A stretch of 27,333 bases of DNA from CAZMXI01 sp964570205 (GCA_964570205.1 CAZMXI010000056.1:1-27333), one strand, 5' to 3'. Positions 6,893-15,806 are shown, counted from the first letter of the stretch. Made by a program: numbers and translations. The notes: generated from the sequence alone by a model not told the origin.

Positions 6893-7381
6893 TCAGACGT
6901 TCAGAAGCGTGAGCTGGTCGGTCTCGGTGTCCAGCAGCACGACAGTTCGCTTGGACGCGCCGTAAATCGAGCCCGGACACACCACGCGGGTCTTGCCGAC
7001 ACGACGGTCCTCGTGTTCGCTCTGGTGGCCACACAGGAGATAGTCGTACTGCTGCTCTCCGAGGAGGGTTTTGACAAGCTTCGGGTCGTCCCCGTGGACC
7101 AGGGCGAACCGCTTGCCATCGATCTCGAAATCTCCGAGCACCCCATGACAAATCACGCCGACGCGTTGTGCCTGGCGAAGCAGGCCCATCCGATCGGCGT
7201 CGCGCTCGCCCCAGACAAATGCCGAGTCCATATCAGCCAGGACATCGAGCACATGCCGCCCCCCCACATCGCCGCAGTGGTATAGACGTTCAGCGCCGCA
7301 TTCCCAGAGCACGCCTATGGCGTCCGACAATGCGTCAACGCGGCCAACCGTATTGGAAACAGCCCCCACAAGCATAATCAC
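6893..7381 (-). CDS. YfcE/Vps29-like metallophosphoesterase with degraded metal site
   Basis: A 162-aa protein with the calcineurin-like phosphoesterase layout, but most metal ligands are changed. The DxH motif reads SNTVGR (Asn10 and Val12 in place of Asp and His). GD is kept (CGDVGG, Asp38). The GN motif is GE (WGERD). HG keeps its His (LVHGDD), and GHxH is GHQS. Length and fold fit the small YfcE family, but hydrolysis looks unlikely, so a binding or scaffold role as in Vps29 is possible. The start is GTG 7381 or the in-frame ATG at 7375. It converges with the protease gene (34 bp between stops) and diverges from the GTPase gene. Confidence 0.72.
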   Translation of the reverse strand: MIMLVGAVSNTVGRVDALSDAIGVLWECGAERLYHCGDVGGRHVLDVLADMDSAFVWGERDADRMGLLRQAQRVGVICHGVLGDFEIDGKRFALVHGDDPKLVKTLLGEQQYDYLLCGHQSEHEDRRVGKTRVVCPGSIYGASKRTVVLLDTETDQLTLLNV

Positions 7382-7544
7382 TCAATCTCTGTTAAAGAAT
7401 GACAAAAGAGCGGGGATGATACAGCCGTTCCCGCAGTTTGCCAATCGCACCAGGAAGCGCCGTTTTTGCGCGGGGCACCGGACTTGGGACAGGCCTGCCG
7501 CGCTTTGCACTTTTGGCACGGCCGGTCTAATCTTGTCGGCCGGC

Positions 7545-9275
7545 ATGGACGATGGCATCGAGTCGCTGGCGACGCTGCTCCTGGACCTTGAGAAGGAAGC
7601 GGAGGGGCTGCGCGCGGCGAACGGATCGCAGTGTGTGGGACCGGCGATCGAGCGGAGCCAATCGGACATTCGCGCGCTACGGTTCCATCTCCATAAGGAC
7701 AGCGGGCATCGGCCGATGGTTTGCGTTCTGGGAGGGACGGGAACGGGCAAGAGCACTATCGTCAACCGCCTGCTGGAGACCGAAGTATCCGGCACGAGCT
7801 TCCGGCGGACGTTCACCAGCGGAGCGGTGGCCATACACGGCGGTGCCAGCGTGCCGGCCGGGTGGCTAGGACTGGCGGCAAGGCGCATCGCGCCGCAGGA
7901 TCTGCCGGCGCGGGGCGAGGCGGGCACGCTGGTGGTGGTGCGGCATGACCATCCGGTGACGGCGGCCATCACGATTGTGGACACGCCCGATCTCGACGGC
8001 GATCAGCCGGTGCACCACGCCGAGGCCGACCGCGTCTTCCGCTGGGCAGAGGCGATTGTGTTCGTCGTCACACCTGAGAAGTATCAGATGACAGAACTGC
8101 TGCCCTATTATCGCCTTGCGCTGCGATATGCCCTCCCGTCGCTGTTTGTGATGAACAAGTGCGAGGAAGCTGCCGTGGTGGAGGATTATCGGCGGCAGCT
8201 ATCGGATCGCGGATACCCGCAGGCGTGCCTGTACGTGGTAGCCAGGGACGATGCGGCGTATGAGCCCCCGCCCGATGCCAGCCTGGCATCGCTGAGGGAA
8301 GCAACCGCGGGGCTGGGGCAGGCGTTTCGTTCGGAGCAGTCCGGCGCGCTGCGTGCCGCCGCGTTGCGGACGCGCTGCCGCGACATGCTGGAGCGGCTGC
8401 GTGACCAGGTGACTGCGCCACTCGCACACAGGCATGAGGAGATCCATCGCCTGATGGCGGGTCTTCGCGCCATGGCGGTTCCCGCTCCGGGAGTCGATCT
8501 GGCGCCGGCGACCAGTCAGCTTCAGCGTCGCATGCAGGAACAAAGCGTGCTGTTTCTCATGGGACCGCAGCGGTTGTTGCAGCGGGTGCGGCAAGTGCCG
8601 GGGCTTCTGCTGCGGTTGCCTCGAACAGCGTGGGATGTGCTGATGGGCGGGCACGCGACGCGAATCGAGCCCCCCCTGTCGAACACCGAGGCGGGCCCGC
8701 TGCCGGACTTCGCGGGGATACTGACCGATCAGTTCCGCATCCTGCAAAGCCGAATGGACGACCTTCTGGGCGACGGCATGATGCTTCGTACCGAAGCCGA
8801 CGGTGAGGACTACCGGCGCACGAAGTTCGATCCGGCCGAGGCTGGGCGCATCGCCACGCAGGAATTGGATGATCTGAACGCTTGGCTCACGCAACGTTGG
8901 GACCAGTCGCCGCGGGACACAATGCTGTTCCGAAAGCTCCTAAAGGCGCTTCCGGGCGGCCGGAAACTGACGGAGTACTCCGAAGCGGCCCCCTATCTAC
9001 TGGCGGTGATCATGGCACTGCATCACGCGACCTTCTGGGGCATGGACCTCTTGGTCATCGGTTCATTCGGCATGGTGGTGTGGCTGGTCGAGAAGCTGAG
9101 CAATGAGGTGACGTCGCGGACGAGGAAGGCGAACGAGCGGATCGCGGAGCGATTTGCGGAACTGGCCGCCCGGCAGGTGGAGGCTACATGCGCATGGCTG
9201 AGTCAGCAGACGGTCCGCGCGGAGCGACTGGAGCGCGTGGAGCGGCTGATGGATCGAGTGGCGCAGGCCATCTAG
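7545..9275 (+). CDS. Membrane-anchored dynamin-like GTPase
   Basis: A 576-aa protein with an N-terminal GTPase domain. G1 is GGTGTGKST (63-71), a G3-type motif is VDTPDLDG (145-152), and G4 is NKCE (204-207, with Glu where NKxD has Asp). A long helical middle section follows. A hydrophobic stretch at about 484-515 (YLLAVIMALHHATFW and GSFGMVVWLV) is followed by a charged coiled-coil C-terminus. This order, GTPase, stalk-like helices and a paired membrane segment, is typical of bacterial dynamin-like and YfjP/YeeP-type GTPases. ATG 7545 was chosen because the domain begins there; the frame is open back to 7317 with a low-complexity extension. No Shine-Dalgarno is evident. Function may be membrane remodelling or stress response, but this is inference. 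Confidence 0.75.
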   Translation: MDDGIESLATLLLDLEKEAEGLRAANGSQCVGPAIERSQSDIRALRFHLHKDSGHRPMVCVLGGTGTGKSTIVNRLLETEVSGTSFRRTFTSGAVAIHGGASVPAGWLGLAARRIAPQDLPARGEAGTLVVVRHDHPVTAAITIVDTPDLDGDQPVHHAEADRVFRWAEAIVFVVTPEKYQMTELLPYYRLALRYALPSLFVMNKCEEAAVVEDYRRQLSDRGYPQACLYVVARDDAAYEPPPDASLASLREATAGLGQAFRSEQSGALRAAALRTRCRDMLERLRDQVTAPLAHRHEEIHRLMAGLRAMAVPAPGVDLAPATSQLQRRMQEQSVLFLMGPQRLLQRVRQVPGLLLRLPRTAWDVLMGGHATRIEPPLSNTEAGPLPDFAGILTDQFRILQSRMDDLLGDGMMLRTEADGEDYRRTKFDPAEAGRIATQELDDLNAWLTQRWDQSPRDTMLFRKLLKALPGGRKLTEYSEAAPYLLAVIMALHHATFWGMDLLVIGSFGMVVWLVEKLSNEVTSRTRKANERIAERFAELAARQVEATCAWLSQQTVRAERLERVERLMDRVAQAI

Positions 9276-9327
9276 GAGACCTTGGTTGCCGGCGGGACCC
9301 CGGCAAATACGCTAGGAGAGGCCGACT

Positions 9328-10764
9328 GTGGACATCGTATGGAAGATTCTGGGAACGCTGGGACTGGTGGCCTTGAACGGCTATTTCGTGGCGGCGGAGT
9401 TCGCCGCGGTGGGCGCCCGGGCATCTCGGCTGGAACTCGAGGGCGGGACGAACCTCCTGTCTCGCTTGGCGCTCAGCATCAAACGAAAACTGGACCTGTA
9501 CCTGTCAACATGCCAGCTTGGAATCACCCTCGCCAGCCTCGGGCTGGGCTACATCACGGAACCAGCGGTGGCCGCCCTGCTCGAGGCGCCCCTCAGTTGG
9601 ATCGGACTGCACGGCACGGGGGAGGTGCATCACCCGATCGCGATCGTCATCGCGCTGGGCATCAGCACCTTCCTGCACGTGGTCGTGGGCGAAGTCGCGC
9701 CCAAGAACTGGGCAATATTGAACCCAGACAAGCTGCTTCCGGCCATCGCGGTGCCGCTGGTGATCTTCACATATGTGTTCTATCCCGCGATCTGGTTTCT
9801 GAATTCCGCGAGCAACCTGTTGCTGAAATGGTCAGGCGTGGACATCCACCAGGGAACGCACCATGGCCTTCCGCACACGGCGGATGAATTGCGAATGCTG
9901 CTGGCCGAGTCCATCGAGCGGGGCACCATCGGCAAGGGCAGCGGGCAACTCCTGCGATCGGCGTTCGAGTTCGGCGAGCTGAAGGTCCGCCAGATCATGA
10001 CCCCGCGCACCGAGGTGGATTACCTGACGCTCGACCAGCCGATCGGAGAGGTGCTGCGAATCGTTCAGAAGAGCGCCTACACGCGTCTGCCCCTCTGCGA
10101 TGGCGACATCGACCACGTCATCGGGCTGGCGCATATGAAGGACCTGTTCAACCACCTGAAGCTGATTCCCGGGCGGCTGCGCTTTACCGACGAGAAGACG
10201 GCCGGCGGCGAAGCAATCGCCGTGGCCAATGGGCTGCCCGGCTCCGCAGTGCACGTGATCGGCTCCGGCGACATCGACCTGCGACAGATCAAACGGGATG
10301 TGCTTTTCGTGCCGGAGTTGCTGCCGGTGCCCCGGCTGCTCCGGCAGTTCCAGAACAGCCACATCCACATGGCCGTGGTCGTGGACGAATACGGAGCGAC
10401 GCGCGGCATCGTAACGCTGGAGGATGTGATCGAGGAACTGGTCGGCGAAATCGAGGATGAATTCGACATCACCACGCCATCGACGTTTATCGCCGAGGGA
10501 GAGAACTACCGCGTGAACGGCCTGTATCCGATGCACGACCTGAAGGAGAAGCTGAATCTGGGCGACCTGGAGACCGAGGACGTGGACACGCTCAACGGAT
10601 ACATCATCCAGCAATTGGCGCGGTGGCCGCATCCGGGGGACACAGTGCCGCTGGGCGCCTACCAGGTGCGAGTCGTATCGGTCTCACAGCAGCGCGTGGG
10701 GCAGGTGCTGATCACGCCCGCAACACAGCGGGCGGCAAGGCAGGACGGACCCGGCCAAGTGTGA
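9328..10764 (+). CDS. CorC/HlyC-type membrane protein with CNNM and CBS domains
   Basis: A 478-aa protein with the standard three-part layout. An N-terminal CNNM (DUF21) membrane domain spans residues 1 to about 185 (LGLVALNGYFVAAEFAAVGARASRLE, broken by polar loops, and later VVGEVAPKNWAI). A CBS pair lies at about 220-355 (QIMTPRTEVDYL and VVVDEYGATRGIVTLEDVIEELVGEI). A CorC_HlyC transporter-associated domain lies at about 375-460. Related proteins are implicated in magnesium or cobalt efflux and in tolerance; the historic name hemolysin C is misleading. The GTG start at 9328 is preceded by AGGAGAG at 9313-9319. It lies 52 bp after the GTPase gene and may be co-transcribed with it. Confidence 0.92.
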   Translation: MDIVWKILGTLGLVALNGYFVAAEFAAVGARASRLELEGGTNLLSRLALSIKRKLDLYLSTCQLGITLASLGLGYITEPAVAALLEAPLSWIGLHGTGEVHHPIAIVIALGISTFLHVVVGEVAPKNWAILNPDKLLPAIAVPLVIFTYVFYPAIWFLNSASNLLLKWSGVDIHQGTHHGLPHTADELRMLLAESIERGTIGKGSGQLLRSAFEFGELKVRQIMTPRTEVDYLTLDQPIGEVLRIVQKSAYTRLPLCDGDIDHVIGLAHMKDLFNHLKLIPGRLRFTDEKTAGGEAIAVANGLPGSAVHVIGSGDIDLRQIKRDVLFVPELLPVPRLLRQFQNSHIHMAVVVDEYGATRGIVTLEDVIEELVGEIEDEFDITTPSTFIAEGENYRVNGLYPMHDLKEKLNLGDLETEDVDTLNGYIIQQLARWPHPGDTVPLGAYQVRVVSVSQQRVGQVLITPATQRAARQDGPGQV

Positions 10765-10803
10765 AGTATAGGCAAGCGATGGGCGCCGGGCAGATCGAGC
10801 GTT

Positions 10804-12381
10804 TCAGTGCATGAAATGCCGCTGCCCGGTGAAAATCATCACCGCGCCCGCCTTGTTCACCGCGTCGATGCTGTCCTGGTCTTTCACCGATCCGCCCGGC
10901 TGGATGATCGCGATCACGCCGGCATCCAGCAGGAGCTGCGGGCCGTCCGGGAAGGGAAAGAAAGCATCCGAGGCAGCGATGCCTTCCCGGACGCGATGAC
11001 CGGACTTGGCGACGGCGATTCTCGCGGCATTAACCCTGTCTTGCTGTCCAGCGCCAGCGCCCAGGAGCATCCCATCCTTGACGATGGCAATCGCGTTGCT
11101 CTTCACGTGTTTACAGACCAGCCAGGCAAACCGCAGATCGGCCGTTTCCCGTTCCGTCGGCAGACGGCTGGATACAACCTTCCAGTCGGCCTGGTCCACG
11201 CCGGCCAGATCGCGCTGCTGCACAAGGTAACCGCCGACGATGCGGTGCAGGTGATACTCCCGGCTGCGGGCGGCGAGAGGCTCGATCGGACCAACCTCCA
11301 GCAGGCGGACGTTCTTCCAGCGGCTTCGCAGCAGTTCCAGCGCGTCCGCACGATAAGCGGGAGCCACGATGACCTCTAGAAACACCTTGATGGACGTGAT
11401 CGCCTCTGCCGTCGCCAGGTCAACCGGGCGATTCAACGCCACGATGCCGCCGAAGGCGGCCAAAGGGTCGCCTTCAAAGGCGCGCGCAAAAGCGGAAGCC
11501 GGGTCAGCCCCGACGGCGCAGCCGCACGGCGTTGTGTGCTTGACGATGCAGGCGGCCGGCTCGCTGAACTCCTTCACCGTATTCAGCGCCCCATCGGCGT
11601 CGAGCAGGTTGATATACGACAGTTCCTTGCCGTGCAGTTGGGTGGCGTAGGCCACGGACGCTTCGGGCGGCTGGCGATCGACATAGAGCGCGGCGAGCTG
11701 GTGAGGATTCTCACCATAGCGCAACTCCTGCTTCTTCGCCAACACCAGGTTCAGTGAACCGGGCATTCCGGCGCCGGCCCCCTGCTCTTCCAAATATGCG
11801 GCAATGCGGGTGTCGTAGGCGGCGGTGTGGGCAAATGCCTTCTGGGCAAGTTGGCGGCGAAGTGCTTCGGTGGATGCCCCGCCGCGCTGTCGCAGTTCAT
11901 CCAGCACCTGCCGGTATTGCTCCGGCGCCGTAACCACCATGACGTAGCGATGGTTCTTCGACGCGGACCGCACCATGGCCGGACCGCCTATGTCGATATT
12001 CTCGATGGCCTCCTCAAAGGTCACATTCGGCCTGCTGATGGTCTGCTCGAACGGATAAAGGTTGATGCAGACCAGGTCGATGGCCGCGATGCCGTGCTGA
12101 TCCATGGCCGAGCGGTGCTCGAGATTGTCGCGAACGGCCAGCAACCCGCCATGCACCTTCGGGTGCAGCGTCTTGATCCGGCCATCCATCATCTCGGGAA
12201 AGCCGGTCAGTTCCGACACATCCTTGACCGGCAAGCCCTGCTGACGCAGGAACTTCGCTGTGCCACCGGTGCTGATCAGTTCGACGCCGAACTCCTGGTA
12301 CAGTGCCTTGGCAAACTCATGCAGGCCGGTTTTGTCGGATACGGAAACCAGAGCGCGTTTGACGGAAATCAGGTCGGACAT
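10804..12381 (-). CDS. purH: Bifunctional AICAR formyltransferase / IMP cyclohydrolase
   Basis: Catalyses the last two steps of de novo purine synthesis: formylation of AICAR with 10-formyl-THF, then ring closure to IMP. The IMP cyclohydrolase domain (about 1-200) carries STGGT (37-41), KTLHPKVHGG (70-79) and IDIGGPAMVRSASKN (129-143). The transformylase domain carries RYGENPHQ (221-228), the catalytic KH pair in KHTTPCG (281-282) and the C-terminal GQRHFMH. The usual KHxNPCG has Thr in place of Asn here. The ATG at 12381 gives 525 aa, normal for PurH; a TTG at 12402 would add 7 residues. No clear Shine-Dalgarno is present. The terminator at 12421-12466 suggests it is transcribed separately from the upstream gene. 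Confidence 0.97.
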   Translation of the reverse strand: MSDLISVKRALVSVSDKTGLHEFAKALYQEFGVELISTGGTAKFLRQQGLPVKDVSELTGFPEMMDGRIKTLHPKVHGGLLAVRDNLEHRSAMDQHGIAAIDLVCINLYPFEQTISRPNVTFEEAIENIDIGGPAMVRSASKNHRYVMVVTAPEQYRQVLDELRQRGGASTEALRRQLAQKAFAHTAAYDTRIAAYLEEQGAGAGMPGSLNLVLAKKQELRYGENPHQLAALYVDRQPPEASVAYATQLHGKELSYINLLDADGALNTVKEFSEPAACIVKHTTPCGCAVGADPASAFARAFEGDPLAAFGGIVALNRPVDLATAEAITSIKVFLEVIVAPAYRADALELLRSRWKNVRLLEVGPIEPLAARSREYHLHRIVGGYLVQQRDLAGVDQADWKVVSSRLPTERETADLRFAWLVCKHVKSNAIAIVKDGMLLGAGAGQQDRVNAARIAVAKSGHRVREGIAASDAFFPFPDGPQLLLDAGVIAIIQPGGSVKDQDSIDAVNKAGAVMIFTGQRHFMH

Positions 12382-12420
12382 AGACTTTGGAAGATACCGC
12401 AAGCGCTGCGTGGAATACAG

Positions 12421-12466
12421 AAGCCGCCTCGTTTTCGACAGGCATGATGCGAAAACGGGGCGGCTT
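12421..12466 (-). terminator. Strong intrinsic-type terminator after the PQQ-propeller gene
   Basis: The arms 12421-12437 and 12450-12466 pair over 17 bp with a single G-T wobble position and a 12-nt loop. It begins 23 bp downstream of the stop of the minus-strand lipoprotein gene and ends 39 bp before the purH start. The T-tract on the minus strand is poor (TTCTGTATT), so it may be leaky or may mainly stabilise the mRNA end. Confidence 0.82.
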
Positions 12467-12488
12467 TCTTGACGGATGCGGAAACGTC

Positions 12489-13682
12489 TTACCGCACGGA
12501 TGCCATTTCGCCGACGGCGGCGCCACGGTTGACCGGGCGCACGGCCAGAATCGCGCCATCGGCGTCTGCGGCGAAGACCATGCCATCGCTCAAACCCGTG
12601 CAGCTGGCAAAGCAGGCATACCCATCCCGGGCCGATCGATAAAGCACCTTGCCGGTCTGACGGTCGGCGGCCAGTATCGAGCCGTCCTTGCTGGCGACGT
12701 AAATGTTGCGCTCATCCAGCGAGAGAACCTGCCGTCCATCGGGGATGATCCATTTGGCCGGGCGGATCTCCTGTTTGGCCCCCTTGTCAATCGCGGCAAC
12801 GCCCACATGAGGCGCGTGAAGGTACACGAAATTCGACGTGACGACCGGGGTGCTCGTCTCATCCAGGGCATGGCCGGCGTACCAGCACCAGATCTGGTGC
12901 CCGTCATTCAAATCAAGGCAGTAGAGTTTGGAATCGGCCGAGGCGATGTATACGCCATCCTTGTCCGCCTTAATATCGGCGAGAATGGTGCCGTTCGTCG
13001 AGAAGTGGCCGCCGCGGCCGGGCCAGAGGACCAGGGCCGTCTGAGCGCGAACGGCATAAACGTTGCCGTCGCGACCGCCGAAATAGAGGTTGCCGGCCTG
13101 GATCGCCGGGGCCGCGGAAAGCTGGCTGCGGGTCATCACTTCCCATATGGGCGTGAGGTTGTAGTTCCCCTGGAATACGCGCTGCTTCACGGGAATGGCG
13201 GCGATACGTCCGCCATTCTGGTGGTCGATGCCAATGTACACGATCTGTTCGACGCCCATGCCATCGCTGGAAATGCTGTAGGCAAGTGGGATTTCATCCT
13301 GCTTCTCGCCTCGCAGATTGTACACCTTGATCCGGGTGCCGGCGGGAAAATAGACGCGATCGCCGATCATCATCGGGGCAAACGCCCGCTCCATTGGCTC
13401 GGCGGCGCGCAGAATCGTCACAAGGCGCCCGCTGGACCGGCTGATCCAGTACCAGACGTTGTCCGTGCTCAGCGCGAAGACGAACTGATCCCAAGCCACA
13501 ATTCGCTTGATCTGGCCGCCCTGCAGCGGCAGTTCGGCCTTCCACTGAACAGCAAAGTTGTTGGCAGGAATCGGAACGACTTGAGGCGCGGTGTCGATCT
13601 TGGCGGCCGGCTGCGTCTTGGGCGAACAGCCCCCGATCGCCAGAATGCCCGCCACGAATGCCAGAAGGTGGTGTTTTGTCAC
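12489..13682 (-). CDS. PQQ-type beta-propeller lipoprotein
   Basis: A 397-aa protein starting at GTG 13682 behind AGAGGAG. The N-terminus VTKHHLLAFVAGILAIGGC is a lipoprotein signal with Cys19 as the lipidated residue. The body is made of about seven blades with the PQQ/BamB-like repeat pattern, for example VYFPAGTRIKVYNLRGEK, LYFGGRDGNVYAVRAQT, VYIASADSKLYCLDLNDG, IYVASKDGSILAADRQTG and VFAADADGAILAVRPV. It may be a BamB-like outer-membrane assembly scaffold or a secreted propeller of unknown binding. No enzyme active site was recognised. It is divergent from the lipoprotein gene at 13829 across 146 bp. Confidence 0.85.
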   Translation of the reverse strand: MTKHHLLAFVAGILAIGGCSPKTQPAAKIDTAPQVVPIPANNFAVQWKAELPLQGGQIKRIVAWDQFVFALSTDNVWYWISRSSGRLVTILRAAEPMERAFAPMMIGDRVYFPAGTRIKVYNLRGEKQDEIPLAYSISSDGMGVEQIVYIGIDHQNGGRIAAIPVKQRVFQGNYNLTPIWEVMTRSQLSAAPAIQAGNLYFGGRDGNVYAVRAQTALVLWPGRGGHFSTNGTILADIKADKDGVYIASADSKLYCLDLNDGHQIWCWYAGHALDETSTPVVTSNFVYLHAPHVGVAAIDKGAKQEIRPAKWIIPDGRQVLSLDERNIYVASKDGSILAADRQTGKVLYRSARDGYACFASCTGLSDGMVFAADADGAILAVRPVNRGAAVGEMASVR

Positions 13683-13793
13683 GGGTGCTCCTCTGTTGGC
13701 GGCGAAGAGAATAGCATCTGGCGGGACGAACGGCAAACGCTCCACGAGATGGCGCGCCGCGCGCATTTGGGTGGCGTCCCCGCAAGAGATCGC

Positions 13794-13799
13794 TATACT
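13794..13799 (+). promoter_or_regulatory. Candidate -10 element in the divergent lipoprotein interval
   Basis: TATACT lies 30 bp upstream of the ATG at 13829, within the 146-bp interval between two divergent lipoprotein genes. The hexamer 17 bp upstream (GTGGCG) is not a good -35. AAGGGAAAGAGAGG (13810-13823) upstream of the ATG supplies the ribosome-binding site. Confidence 0.35.
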
Positions 13800-13828
13800 C
13801 GTCGAGGTCAAGGGAAAGAGAGGCATAC

Positions 13829-14524
13829 ATGACATGCAGGCAATGGACGATCGTCGCGGCGATTCTGGGGTCGGCTCTGATCACCGGCTGCAAAGGCGGC
13901 GGTCAATCGGATTCACCGGCAACCTCACCCCCGGCCGGCAAGGCGACTGCGGCATCCAACGTCCTGGATGTCCCCGCGCCGGGCGGCGCTGTGCCGTTTG
14001 GCGATGCGCGTTACATCACATCATGGTCCGTGCTCGGACCTTTTGGATTTGAAGAATCCGACTTCGGCGGCGATCAACAGCAGCAGGCCCTGGACAAGGA
14101 GTTCGTGCCCGATGAGTCGGCCCTGGATGGCACGCGGCCCGCCCCCGCCGGCGCCACTTGGCAGACCAAGAACTTCCAGGGCTCCGATGAGGCGGGGAAG
14201 ATCGACCTGGATTCGCTTTACGGAATGCCCGAGCACGCGGCCGCCTATGCGGTCGCCACGGTCGTCAGCCCAAGGGACATCCCCAATGCCAAACTCATGG
14301 TTGGCAGCGATGACTACATCCGGGTCTGGCTTAACGGCAAGCTGGTTCACACCTACAACACCGAACGGCGCGCCGGATCACCGGATCAGGATGTCGTGAC
14401 CGTCGCGATCAGGCAAGGCCCTAATCGCCTGGTGGTCAAGTGCGTCGATGTGGTGTTCGACTGGAACTTCTACCTTCGGTTCGCCACTGCGGAGGGCCAG
14501 GCTATCGGCGTCAAGACGCCGTGA
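13829..14524 (+). CDS. Lipoprotein with jelly-roll-like (PA14/galactose-binding-like) domain
   Basis: A 231-aa protein with an N-terminal lipoprotein signal ending in ALITGC (Cys21), then a low-complexity Ser/Pro/Ala linker to about residue 50. The folded part (about 55-225) contains ITSWSVLGPFGF, VGSDDYIRVWLNGKLVHTY and GPNRLVVKCVDV. This pattern is common in planctomycete beta-sandwich domains that bind sugars or that accompany glycan-acting enzymes; binding is not shown here. It is divergent from the PQQ-propeller lipoprotein and ends 17 bp before the stop of the convergent HEAT-PDZ gene. Confidence 0.75.
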   Translation: MTCRQWTIVAAILGSALITGCKGGGQSDSPATSPPAGKATAASNVLDVPAPGGAVPFGDARYITSWSVLGPFGFEESDFGGDQQQQALDKEFVPDESALDGTRPAPAGATWQTKNFQGSDEAGKIDLDSLYGMPEHAAAYAVATVVSPRDIPNAKLMVGSDDYIRVWLNGKLVHTYNTERRAGSPDQDVVTVAIRQGPNRLVVKCVDVVFDWNFYLRFATAEGQAIGVKTP

Positions 14525-14541
14525 CGGCGGGTTGGGCGACA

Positions 14542-15678
14542 TCAAGGCTTGGCCTCTTCCTTGGTCTTCTCCTTGAGCGCCATCGCCTTGCCATCTCGCA
14601 CAATCTCGACGCTGACCGGCGCTTTGGCTTCGGCCAGCGCCTTGTGCAGCGCGGCGACATCCTTCACCGCAGCGCCGTTCACCTGCCGGATCACGTCGTC
14701 CTTCTTCATCCCGAGCAATTCGCCGCGGCTGCCGGAGACGACGTGTGCAACCTTCAGCCCGTTGTCGGTGTCGGTGGCGATGACAACACCCAGCCGCCAC
14801 TTGGCCGGCGGAGCCAGCACGTTGTCCGTATCCTCAACCTTGATCGCTTCCAGGACTTCGCGAACTTTGTCGCTGGTTTCATAGAACTGCTGGTAATACC
14901 GATCCCGCTGCTCGTCGGTCGCATTGGCCGGTTCCGCTTGCCGCAGTTGCATGAAGAGTTTCGTCAGTTCCACGCGGTCACGGGCATTGGCTCCTCCCAT
15001 GGCCCTCATCGCCCTGAGCTGCAAGTCCACGACCCTATCCTGCACCTTGACCGGCCCGACAAGACCAAGCGGCGGCAGGATCTGTGCTCCAGCGCCCAGC
15101 CGCTGTTGAAGAACCACGCCGCCTTGCATCTTGTTCAGGACCCCCGTCTGTTCCTCGTATAGCCTGAACAGTTCCGGATCCTCCTGTTTCAGCTCATCGG
15201 GGCTGCCAGCGGTATAGGTCTCGGTGGCCTCCTTGCCGTCCACCAGACCGGTCACGGTCATTTCGATCCGATCGGGACTGATGACCGTGGTAATCTTCCG
15301 CCCGTTCTCGCTGGAGTTGATCGTCGTCGTTCCGCCGCTCACTCGGATGCTCCGCGACATCGAGCGATTCGGCCCCGGCGCGCTCGGCTGGGGAATGGGA
15401 CGGCGTTCGATGCGCCGCACCAGCGCCGCAGCGCTGGAACGGATCTCGGGATCGCCGCTTTCCACAGCCTGCCGAATCTGGGGCAGCGCCGGCTTGCCGA
15501 TCTGCTTCAGCCTTTCACTGGCGCTTTCGCGCACGGCCGGATCAATGTCGCCCAATTGCTCGATCAGCAGGGCGACTTCCGGATCGGCCGGCTGGGTGGT
15601 CGGCCGCGTGACCGGCTGGGCATCAGCCCCGGCCACAAGGACGGCAAGGACGGCAAGGAACGGCATGCAGTTTCTCAT
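14542..15678 (-). CDS. Secreted HEAT-repeat and PDZ-domain protein
   Basis: A 378-aa protein with a Sec signal peptide (MRNCMPFLAVLAVLVAGADA). Residues about 33-92 carry HEAT-like helices (LGDIDPAVRESASERLKQIG, then ESGDPEIRSSAAALVRRIE). The middle 95-285 is charged and unassigned. Residues about 290-370 form a PDZ domain (RLGVVIATDTDNGLKVAHV, then LLGMKKDDVIRQVNGAAV). No protease domain is attached, so it may be an adaptor for an envelope protease such as the TPR-protease in this window; that link is a guess. GGGAG precedes the ATG and lies partly inside a small CCCG-CUUG-CGGG hairpin in the mRNA. Confidence 0.8.
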   Translation of the reverse strand: MRNCMPFLAVLAVLVAGADAQPVTRPTTQPADPEVALLIEQLGDIDPAVRESASERLKQIGKPALPQIRQAVESGDPEIRSSAAALVRRIERRPIPQPSAPGPNRSMSRSIRVSGGTTTINSSENGRKITTVISPDRIEMTVTGLVDGKEATETYTAGSPDELKQEDPELFRLYEEQTGVLNKMQGGVVLQQRLGAGAQILPPLGLVGPVKVQDRVVDLQLRAMRAMGGANARDRVELTKLFMQLRQAEPANATDEQRDRYYQQFYETSDKVREVLEAIKVEDTDNVLAPPAKWRLGVVIATDTDNGLKVAHVVSGSRGELLGMKKDDVIRQVNGAAVKDVAALHKALAEAKAPVSVEIVRDGKAMALKEKTKEEAKP

Positions 15679-15718
15679 GAGTACTCCCGCAAGCGGGCCC
15701 TACGCTCCGCGGTTCATC

Positions 15719-15724
15719 ATTGTA
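15719..15724 (-). promoter_or_regulatory. Candidate -10 element for the HEAT-PDZ gene
   Basis: On the minus strand this reads TACAAT, in the context GGTTACAATGATG, about 41 bp upstream of the ATG at 15678. No convincing -35 was found at 16-18 bp spacing. Confidence 0.35.
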
Positions 15725-15773
15725 ACCTCAACTACCGGCGCAAAGCAGGCATTTTTCGCGGGATGAGCCGGGT

Positions 15774-15806
15774 CCGCGACTGTTATCGCCCCCACGCCCG
15801 TCGCGG
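15774..15806. repeat. 7-bp inverted repeat in the divergent intergenic region
   Basis: CCGCGAC (15774-15780) and GTCGCGG (15800-15806) are perfect reverse complements separated by 19 bp. They lie in the 319-bp interval between the HEAT-PDZ gene (minus) and the U32-like gene (plus). This could be an operator or a hairpin; no regulator is known. Nothing else gene-like is seen in this interval. Confidence 0.4.

Noticed and set aside
7512..7530. Possible sigma-54-like TGGCAC motif upstream of the GTPase gene
   Set aside because: The second half-site (TTGC) is missing at the right spacing, so this is not supported.
12387..13832. Plus-strand open frame of 481 aa
   Set aside because: Antisense to the PQQ-propeller gene, which has a lipobox, Shine-Dalgarno sequence and repeats; this is a shadow.
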